Positions 58,557-64,000 of a stretch of 64,000 bases of DNA are shown here, piece by piece. The notes under the pieces are model-generated. The model had not been told where the DNA came from, did not search any database, and was given only the letters and a program-made list of their open reading frames with translations. The translations under genes and the position numbers were made by a program. The number at the start of each line of letters is the position of its first letter. Position 1 is the first letter of the stretch. This stretch comes from UBA1195 sp045598025 (GTDB lineage: Bacteria > Bacteroidota > Bacteroidia > Bacteroidales > WCHB1-69), in contig JAZLLH010000061.1 in the NCBI GenBank assembly GCA_045598025.1, positions 11,887 through 75,886 on the forward strand. The letters are read 5' to 3'.

Positions 58557-61205
58557 GTGACGAAGAAACGCCTACATATTGCCCTTTTTGCCGTTGCAGC
58601 AGTGCTTTGTGCCGCCTCCTGTGCGACCAACAAAGATGCGTTACCCAATAAGTTCCACCATGCCCTGAATACCCGTTTCAATGTATTTTTCAACGGAAAC
58701 GAGAGTTTCAAGGAAGGAACGCAGTCCTTATCCAAAAATACGAAGGACAATTATACCGCCATACTTCCGGTTTTCACCTATCCCTCCAAGACGGATGCTC
58801 TGGCCTATTCCCCGCAATGGGACCGCGCCATTGAAAAATGCTCCAAGGCCGTAGCCAAGCACACCATGATGATCAAAGGCGAGGAAAAAAACATCTACAT
58901 GGATGAGGTTTACCTGCTGATGGGGAAGGCCTATTTCTACCGTCAGGATTACCAGGATGCACTTCGCGTATTTTCCTACATTGCACAAACCCATAAAAAA
59001 TCCAATACATGGCCGGACGCCTTCACCTGGAAAGCGCAGACCTACCTCTGTCTTGACCAGTTGGCCGATGCAGAGGAAAATCTGGAACTGAACAAGGCCG
59101 ACATAGGAGTCAGCAAAAAACGCAAACAGAAAGAACATTGGGAAGCCGTTTACGTGGACAAACTGATTCGGCAGGAAAACTACGAACAGGCGGTTATATA
59201 CATGAGCGACTTATTGGACAATATCCGTTGGGATAAAGACTTCAAAACCAGGTGTATGTATATTTACGCCCAACTGAATCAGGAATTGGGACAATTTGGA
59301 GAATCCTCGAAATACTACGCCAAAGTGGTCAAACGCTCCCCAGCGTACGAAATGGCCTTCAACGCCAATTTGAATCTGGCCTTGTGCAGCATTGAAAAAT
59401 CTGAAACCAAACAGCGGCTGGAAAAAATGCTGAAAGACCACCGCAACGACGAATACAGGGACCAGATTTTCTACGCACTGGCCCAAATTGATTTTTTCCG
59501 CAACGACACACTGCCGGGCATACGCAATCTGGAAGCCTCCGTATTCTGGAGCGTTTCCAACCCCTATCAGAAAGCGCTCTCTTCTCTGAATTTGGCAGAA
59601 TACTATTTCGACCACCAGGATTACGAACCTTCGCAAAAATATTACGATACCCTGCTTTCCGTACTGCCCACTTCCTTCCCCAACCGGGGAGAAATCTACA
59701 AACGGGCTCAGATCCTGAAAGAACTCGTCGGGGAACTGATGACCATCAAAACTCAGGACAGTTTGCAGAACATAGCCCGAATGAGCGAGTCCGAACGGGG
59801 AGAATACATTGAAAAACTGATTGCCGATTACAAAGTACGGGAAGAGGAACGCATAGCCGACGAAGAAGCCAAACAGGCCCTGATGAAGGATGTGAAAAAT
59901 GCCAACTCCGGATCCAAAAAGAGCAGTTGGGTATTCTACAACCCCACCCAGGTCAAGACCGGAGAACAGCAGTTCCGCAAGGAATGGGGAAACCGCGTGT
60001 TGGAGGACAATTGGTTCCTGAGTAACAAAAACACCATGTTCGCCATGGATGAACTCTCTGAAGAGGAAAATCCGTCCGAAGAGACCGCCGGTGCAAGCGA
60101 TTCCACTGGCAAAAAGCCGGCATTGGGAGGAGGAAACAACGATCCGACTTCTCCCGAATACTACACTCAGAACGTCCCTTTCACACCCGAAGCCATGAAA
60201 GAGTCCGACGATCAGATTGCCTTTGCCTACTACAATTCCGGTTTTGTCTATTATGACGACCTCAAAGATAAACAAAAAGCCATCGGACAATGGAGTGCCC
60301 TGGCTGACCGTTACCCCGACCACAAACTGTATCCGTCCGCCTGCTACCTGCTGTACAGGACTTATACCGAACTGAATGACGAGAATAAGGCCAACTACTA
60401 CCGAAAAGTGGTACTCGAACAATTCCCGGAAAGCGAATACGCCCTGATCATCCGCAATCCGAACTATCTGCAGGAACTGGCCTCTCAGCAAAAAGAGGCA
60501 ACATCCTTCTACCAGACTGTTTACCGATTGTACGAGGAGCAAAAATACAAACCCCTGCTGGTCAAAACGACCGAAGGCCTGAACAAATTCGTTGATCCTA
60601 AACTGCGCTCCCAATTCTCCTACCTCCAAGCTTACGCCAAAGGCAAACTTTTCGGTACAGATTCTTTGGAAAAAGGCATGCGTCTCGTTACCCAGAATTT
60701 CCCGGGAACCGGTGTTGACACCCTGGCCAACGGAATTTTGGAAGCCATCGCCAGATCCAAAGCTCCAGCCCGCACAAATACACAGGAAAATCAAGTCAGA
60801 ACAGCTCCTATAGAAGAGAACTTACCCTATCAGTACGAGGCCGACCGTTTCCACTTCGTCATTCTTTTAGTGAGCATTAAAGATATCAAAATCAGCAAGT
60901 TGAAAGTAAATATTTCCAATTTCAACAAGGAATACTTTCGCATGCAATCCTTTGATGTTTCCAACTTCTACATTGACAACACCACCCAAATGCTTACCAT
61001 ATCCCGCTTTGAGAACAAGAACAAAGCCATGGATTACTATTACCAGCTGAAGAACAACAAAAACTATTTCGGGGATATCAACGGAAATAACGATGTCAAA
61101 GTGTACGTCATTTCCGATCAAAACTACACCCTCTTTTTCAAACAGAAAACAAAACGGGCCGAATACGACCAGTTCTTTATTGACAACTATTTAAACGTGA
61201 GATAA
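58557..61205 (+). CDS. porW: T9SS outer-membrane lipoprotein PorW/SprE (tetratricopeptide repeats)
   Basis: The 882-residue lipoprotein has a signal with lipobox Cys at residue 22 ('HIALFAVAAVLCAASC') and many tetratricopeptide repeats over about residues 100-500 and 540-720. The opening after the Cys, 'KFHHALNTRFNVFFNGNESFKEG', matches PorW/SprE, a component required for type IX secretion and, in gliding species, motility. Start is GTG at 58557; there is no ATG that keeps the lipobox. A positively charged C-terminal region (about 780-882) includes 'FVILLVSIKDIKISKLKVNI'. It is 3 bases from the bactofilin gene. It agrees with the T9SS cargo domains elsewhere in the window, so the organism should have a working T9SS. 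Confidence 0.85.
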   Translation: MTKKRLHIALFAVAAVLCAASCATNKDALPNKFHHALNTRFNVFFNGNESFKEGTQSLSKNTKDNYTAILPVFTYPSKTDALAYSPQWDRAIEKCSKAVAKHTMMIKGEEKNIYMDEVYLLMGKAYFYRQDYQDALRVFSYIAQTHKKSNTWPDAFTWKAQTYLCLDQLADAEENLELNKADIGVSKKRKQKEHWEAVYVDKLIRQENYEQAVIYMSDLLDNIRWDKDFKTRCMYIYAQLNQELGQFGESSKYYAKVVKRSPAYEMAFNANLNLALCSIEKSETKQRLEKMLKDHRNDEYRDQIFYALAQIDFFRNDTLPGIRNLEASVFWSVSNPYQKALSSLNLAEYYFDHQDYEPSQKYYDTLLSVLPTSFPNRGEIYKRAQILKELVGELMTIKTQDSLQNIARMSESERGEYIEKLIADYKVREEERIADEEAKQALMKDVKNANSGSKKSSWVFYNPTQVKTGEQQFRKEWGNRVLEDNWFLSNKNTMFAMDELSEEENPSEETAGASDSTGKKPALGGGNNDPTSPEYYTQNVPFTPEAMKESDDQIAFAYYNSGFVYYDDLKDKQKAIGQWSALADRYPDHKLYPSACYLLYRTYTELNDENKANYYRKVVLEQFPESEYALIIRNPNYLQELASQQKEATSFYQTVYRLYEEQKYKPLLVKTTEGLNKFVDPKLRSQFSYLQAYAKGKLFGTDSLEKGMRLVTQNFPGTGVDTLANGILEAIARSKAPARTNTQENQVRTAPIEENLPYQYEADRFHFVILLVSIKDIKISKLKVNISNFNKEYFRMQSFDVSNFYIDNTTQMLTISRFENKNKAMDYYYQLKNNKNYFGDINGNNDVKVYVISDQNYTLFFKQKTKRAEYDQFFIDNYLNVR

Positions 61206-61208
61206 ATT

Positions 61209-61580
61209 ATGGCGAAAACAATGGATACAGAAACTCCCGGCATCAATATCATCGGTAGCGGGACCCAAATAAACGGTGACGTCTGTGCCAACGGTGATTT
61301 CCGGGTAGACGGAATAATTATCGGAAATTTCAGCACTGCCTTGAAACTGGTCATCGGACCCAGCGGGTACATTGAAGGAAATATAGAATGCAACGATTGC
61401 GAAATTCACGGAAGAGTGAAGGGGAATATCCTCACCCACGAAAACATGGTTTTGAGAGCTACGGCCGATGTTGCCGGTGACATTGAAATCAACCGTCTTT
61501 CCATTGAACCGGGAGCCAATTTTGTCGGACATTGCAACATGCTGAATGTTGCCGTTTCCGAGACAGAAACCGAAGAATAG
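61209..61580 (+). CDS. Bactofilin (polymer-forming cytoskeletal protein)
   Basis: The 123-residue protein forms a right-handed beta-helix that polymerises without nucleotide. The repeated short strands are clear: 'IIGSGTQINGDVCANGDFRVDGIIIGNF' region, 'LVIGPSGYIEGNIECNDCEIHGRVKGNI' region and 'ATADVAGDIEINRLSIEPGANFVGHCNM' region, each with Gly-ending turns. N- and C-terminal tails are short and polar, as in the family. Bactofilins organise wall enzymes and cell shape. It is 3 bases after PorW and 5 bases before the AtpZ-like gene, so the three are co-transcribed; placing it with T9SS and membrane genes is of interest. Confidence 0.92.
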   Translation: MAKTMDTETPGINIIGSGTQINGDVCANGDFRVDGIIIGNFSTALKLVIGPSGYIEGNIECNDCEIHGRVKGNILTHENMVLRATADVAGDIEINRLSIEPGANFVGHCNMLNVAVSETETEE

Positions 61581-61585
61581 TAAAG

Positions 61586-61813
61586 ATGGCGTTTTCCAAG
61601 GAAAAATGGGAGCAATCAACAAACAACTATTTGAAATATAGTGGTTTGGCGTTCCAAATGATTGGAATTATCGGAATTTTTACCTTCGGAGGACTGTGGC
61701 TGGACAAAAAACTTTCCTGGAAATTTCCGATTTTCACCATACTGCTGACGATTACCGGTGTTGCTCTGTCCATCTACAGCGGATTAAAAGATTTTATCAA
61801 GACAAAGAAATAG
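61586..61813 (+). CDS. AtpZ/AtpI-like small membrane protein
   Basis: The 75-residue protein has two membrane helices ('YSGLAFQMIGIIGIFTFGGLWL' and 'FTILLTITGVALSIYSGL') separated by a short loop 'DKKLSWKFPI', the AtpZ layout; AtpZ proteins act with AtpI in the assembly or ion supply of F-type ATP synthase. In many Bacteroidota this gene heads the atp operon, but no atp subunit gene follows here. Bactofilin lies 5 bases upstream and a small membrane protein 2 bases downstream. The start at 61586 begins the polar N-terminus MAFSKEKWEQ. Function in this strain is inferred from family only. Confidence 0.82.
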   Translation: MAFSKEKWEQSTNNYLKYSGLAFQMIGIIGIFTFGGLWLDKKLSWKFPIFTILLTITGVALSIYSGLKDFIKTKK

Positions 61814-61815
61814 AC

Positions 61816-62259
61816 ATGTTCAAACAACTGTATCTGAAATATCTCAAACGCCTGCTGATTTTCACCATCCTGCTGATGGCCGTTTTCATTTTATGCCATT
61901 ATAGCTGGCCTTTCGTCCTTTCGCCTTTCTGTATTTATCTGATTCTGCTGTTTCTCGCCATCATGGCAGGAACACACGCCATCGTACTGAAAACCGATGC
62001 CATGCGTCTGGAATACCGTCCCGACCCTGACAAGGACGAGGAAGCCTGCAGAAAGGACCTGATGGATATTGAAAAGAAATTTGTGATCCGCTACATGCTG
62101 GCCACCACCATCAAACTTATCCTTTTCCTGATTCTGCTGGTGGCGTATGCTTTCGTCAACCGCAACGATATACTGCGCTTCGGACTGAACTTTTTAGTAT
62201 TGTATGTTGCCTACAGTATATTCGAAATCCTGATCCTGAAAAAACCGCTGACCAAATAA
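61816..62259 (+). CDS. Small integral membrane protein (possible AtpI-like position)
   Basis: The 147-residue protein has four hydrophobic segments: 'LLIFTILLMAVFILCHYSW', 'PFCIYLILLFLAIMAGTHAI', a charged loop with 'EYRPDPDKDEEACRKDLMD', then 'ATTIKLILFLILLVAYAFV' and 'FGLNFLVLYVAYSIFEILIL'. In related genomes a protein of this kind stands between AtpZ and AtpB, so it may help ATP synthase assembly. I cannot identify the family with certainty. It starts 2 bases after the AtpZ-like gene and ends 42 bases before the aminotransferase. Confidence 0.75.
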   Translation: MFKQLYLKYLKRLLIFTILLMAVFILCHYSWPFVLSPFCIYLILLFLAIMAGTHAIVLKTDAMRLEYRPDPDKDEEACRKDLMDIEKKFVIRYMLATTIKLILFLILLVAYAFVNRNDILRFGLNFLVLYVAYSIFEILILKKPLTK

Positions 62260-62301
62260 TCGAAAATTATTCATGTTATTCAAATTATAAAAACGTATAC
62301 C

Positions 62302-63501
62302 ATGCCAAAAATTTCACAAAAAGGAATGTCGATGCCTTCATCCCCCATTCGGAAACTGGTCCCGTTTTCTGACGCGGCCAAACAGAGAGGCATCAAAGTG
62401 TACCACCTGAACATCGGACAACCGGATATCGAAACTCCGAAAGGCGCTATTGAAGCCCTGCAGCACAAAGAAGTCGGCGTGCTGGCCTATTCCCACTCCG
62501 CCGGATACCTGTCCTGCCGGGAAAAACTGGTCGAGTACTACAAACGCTTCAACATCAACGTCAGTGCGGATGAAATCATCATCACCAACGGAGGTTCCGA
62601 AGGCATTCAGTTTGCCTTCAACACCTGTTTGGACGCCGGAGACGAAGTGATTATTCCGGAACCTTTCTATGCCAACTACAACGGCTTTGCCAAAACAGCC
62701 GGTGTGACAGTGAAACCCATCGTTTCCGTCATTGACAATGGTTTTGCACTTCCTCCCATCGAAGAGTTCGAAAAAGTGATCACGCCAAAAACCAAGGCCA
62801 TCATGATCTGCAACCCCAACAATCCGACCGGTTACCTGTATTCCCAAAAGGAACTCGAAACCCTGGCCGAGATTGTGAAGAAATATGATCTCTTTCTCTT
62901 CTCTGACGAAGTATACCGCGAATTCGCTTACGATAACGAAAAGGTGTTCTCCGTCATGAACCTGAAAGGTATCGAACAAAACGTCATACTGCTGGATTCT
63001 GTTTCCAAACGCTACAGTGCCTGCGGTGCCCGTATCGGAATGTTCGTCACCAAGAATAAGGAAGTTTACACTACGGCCATGAAATTCGCACAAGCCCGTC
63101 TGTCTCCTCCTTCTTTCGGACAATTCTTTACTGAAGCCGCTGTGGATACTCCGAAGGAATACTTCGACGCCGTACTGGCCGAATACATTGCCCGTCGCAA
63201 CTGCATCGTGGAATCCATCAACAAGATGCCGGGATGTTTCTGCCCGACCCCGAAAGGTGCCTTCTACGCTGTAGCCCGCCTGCCCATTGACGATTCCGAC
63301 CGTTTCTGCAAATGGCTGCTGGAAGAATTCTCCTACGAAAAACAGACCGTCATGCTGGCACCGGCCACCGGATTTTATTCCGCACAAGGCAAAGGCAAAA
63401 ACGAAGTTCGTATCAGCTACTGCTTGAAAGTCAGCGATCTTCAGGCTGCTATGAAATGCTTGGAAGAAGCTTTGAAAGTGTATCCGGGAAGAACGAAATA
63501 A
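62302..63501 (+). CDS. Pyridoxal-phosphate aminotransferase (class I/II, aspartate aminotransferase-like)
   Basis: The 399-residue enzyme transfers amino groups between amino acids and 2-oxo acids. Family motifs are 'LNIGQPDIETPKGAIEAL' (about residues 36-53), 'IITNGGSEGIQFAFNTCLDAGDEVIIPEPFYANYNG' region (about 93-130), 'AIMICNPNNPTGYLYS' (about 170-185) and 'SDEVYREFAYDNEKV' (about 201). The cofactor Lys is in 'LDSVSKRYSACGARIG' (about 236-250). A Glu in place of the family's substrate-binding set makes the exact amino acid uncertain; aspartate or aromatic are both possible. A terminator follows directly, so it ends this transcript. Confidence 0.93.
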   Translation: MPKISQKGMSMPSSPIRKLVPFSDAAKQRGIKVYHLNIGQPDIETPKGAIEALQHKEVGVLAYSHSAGYLSCREKLVEYYKRFNINVSADEIIITNGGSEGIQFAFNTCLDAGDEVIIPEPFYANYNGFAKTAGVTVKPIVSVIDNGFALPPIEEFEKVITPKTKAIMICNPNNPTGYLYSQKELETLAEIVKKYDLFLFSDEVYREFAYDNEKVFSVMNLKGIEQNVILLDSVSKRYSACGARIGMFVTKNKEVYTTAMKFAQARLSPPSFGQFFTEAAVDTPKEYFDAVLAEYIARRNCIVESINKMPGCFCPTPKGAFYAVARLPIDDSDRFCKWLLEEFSYEKQTVMLAPATGFYSAQGKGKNEVRISYCLKVSDLQAAMKCLEEALKVYPGRTK

Positions 63502-63525
63502 CCAATACTCATTCCTGTTTCACGG

Positions 63526-63559
63526 AAAAATGAGTTGCAAAATGCAACTCATTTTTTTT
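63526..63559 (+). terminator. Rho-independent terminator after the aminotransferase
   Basis: TGAGTTGCA (63531-63539) pairs with TGCAACTCA (63543-63551) around a 3-base loop, extended by A/T pairs, then eight T. It ends the plus-strand run that begins with the transglutaminase-like gene. It also lies close to the insertion element at the right edge. Confidence 0.88.
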
Positions 63560-63630
63560 GATAAAATGCAACAAACAGAGTACTTTCTTCGTCTATGTTA
63601 TAGAATTTTTCTTAGTACATGACAATTTTT

Positions 63631-64000
63631 TTAAATTGGTGTAAATACTGGATTTTCAGTTGATAATATACCGAAAATCGGTATGCCGCAGTCGTTTTTT
63701 CCTTTAGTCAGAAACTCGGCTACAATGTCTAATCCGTAACGGAAGATGCTTTTCGCCTTCCGACCGTGCGGAAGTATTCGGATGGGCTTCAGGTTGCGGT
63801 GGACCAACTCGCCGATGTTGTAGCACCAGCCGAAAGTCATCATCACCAGCAGTAAAAGTATTTCAATGCGTTCAATATCGGTCAGATGCGTATCTTCGAT
63901 ATTAAATCCTCCGCTTTTCATTGCCTTGAACATCGTTTCAATCTGCCATCGCTGTCTGTATGCATCCACTGCATTTTCCGGATTGTTGAAAGAGACGATA
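63631..64000 (-). mobile_element. IS4-family transposase, C-terminal part (runs off right edge)
   Basis: The visible 122 codons end at TAA (63631-63633). The frame is open through the window edge, with 'IVSFNNPENAV' upstream of the conserved block. 'YRQRWQIETMFKAMK' contains the IS4 signature Y-x2-R-x3-E-x6-K, with the third acidic catalytic residue. It is followed by 'DTHLTDIERIEILLLLVMM', typical of IS4 elements from Bacteroidota. About 60-70 bases between the aminotransferase terminator and the stop may hold the left end of the element; no inverted repeat can be assigned because the other end is outside the window. The visible part is intact, so activity is not excluded. Confidence 0.88.

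Noticed and set aside
59211..60794. Open frame of 527 codons opposite PorW
   Set aside because: Shadow; the plus-strand gene has a lipobox and clear tetratricopeptide repeats.
1..64000. CRISPR arrays, rRNA genes, prophage, plasmid genes
   Set aside because: No regularly spaced repeats, no rRNA-like stretches and no phage structural or plasmid replication genes were seen.

Overview
The window is chromosomal DNA of a bacterium of the phylum Bacteroidota, most probably order Bacteroidales. The evidence is: exact TAnnTTTG -7 boxes in front of many genes and almost no Shine-Dalgarno sequences; cargo and machinery of the type IX secretion system (T9SS); a Mpl/LPS-type Gram-negative envelope gene set; and families largely confined to this phylum (DUF5606, HU-SPOR protein, Porin_10-like protein, OstA-like protein, fused kinase-RapZ protein). 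I cannot name the genus. The base composition looks near 47-48% GC by eye.

Layout. 1-664: start of a secreted beta-propeller-like protein, leaving the window on the left. 822-909: tRNA-Ser(UGA) with its own promoter and terminator. 1012-1944: EamA-type transporter. 2112-9474: complete type I restriction-modification operon (hsdM, a DUF1016 nuclease-like gene, hsdS, hsdR), whose codon use (AAG, AGG) differs from its neighbours and which was probably acquired. 9541-16051: lytic transglycosylase, an ECF sigma factor with a co-transcribed membrane protein carrying a gliding/T9SS type B C-terminal domain, a 5'-nucleotidase-like enzyme, a YD-repeat secreted protein and purD. 16046-21971 (minus): RecB/AddA-like helicase-nuclease, tRNA-Ala(GGC), mpl and an unknown secreted protein. 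22058-30512 (plus): porin-like protein, pepD, a lipoprotein, a ClC channel with CBS domains and a GH2 exo-glucosaminidase-like enzyme. 30531-34810 (minus): malic enzyme, queD, exo/endonuclease-phosphatase and aspartokinase. 34959-38823 (minus): dnaN, DUF1015, rdgB and recO. 38907-42840: polyprenyl-phosphate sugar transferase, lipoprotein, a small HTH regulator with a palindrome cluster in front of it, and an oxidoreductase. 42934-51193 (plus): pcm, DUF5606, deoxynucleoside kinase, kdsB, HU-SPOR protein, small lipoprotein, outer-membrane protein, OstA-like protein and a fused oligopeptide ABC ATPase. 51188-53800 (minus): clpB. 53999-63501 (plus): T9SS-sorted transglutaminase-like protein, FKBP isomerase, kinase-RapZ fusion, PorW/SprE lipoprotein, bactofilin, AtpZ-like protein, small membrane protein and aminotransferase. 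63631-64000 (minus): C-terminal end of an IS4-family transposase.

How the genes work together. Much of the window is envelope biology: peptidoglycan recycling (mpl, lytic transglycosylase, the kinase-RapZ fusion, pepD), LPS (kdsB, OstA-like protein), surface polysaccharide (sugar transferase) and T9SS (PorW plus two proteins with T9SS sorting-type domains). Housekeeping DNA functions (dnaN, recO, rdgB, RecB-like helicase) lie between them. The most interesting points are the sigma factor paired with a membrane protein bearing a T9SS-type domain, the kinase-RapZ fusion, the transglutaminase-like T9SS cargo with a Glu where Asp is expected, a nested palindrome cluster in front of the HTH gene, and an inverted repeat with a 9-base spacer in front of clpB. 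No rRNA, CRISPR array, prophage or intact insertion sequence is visible. There is no stretch over 300 bases without a gene; the longest gaps are about 150-230 bases and hold promoters and stem-loops.
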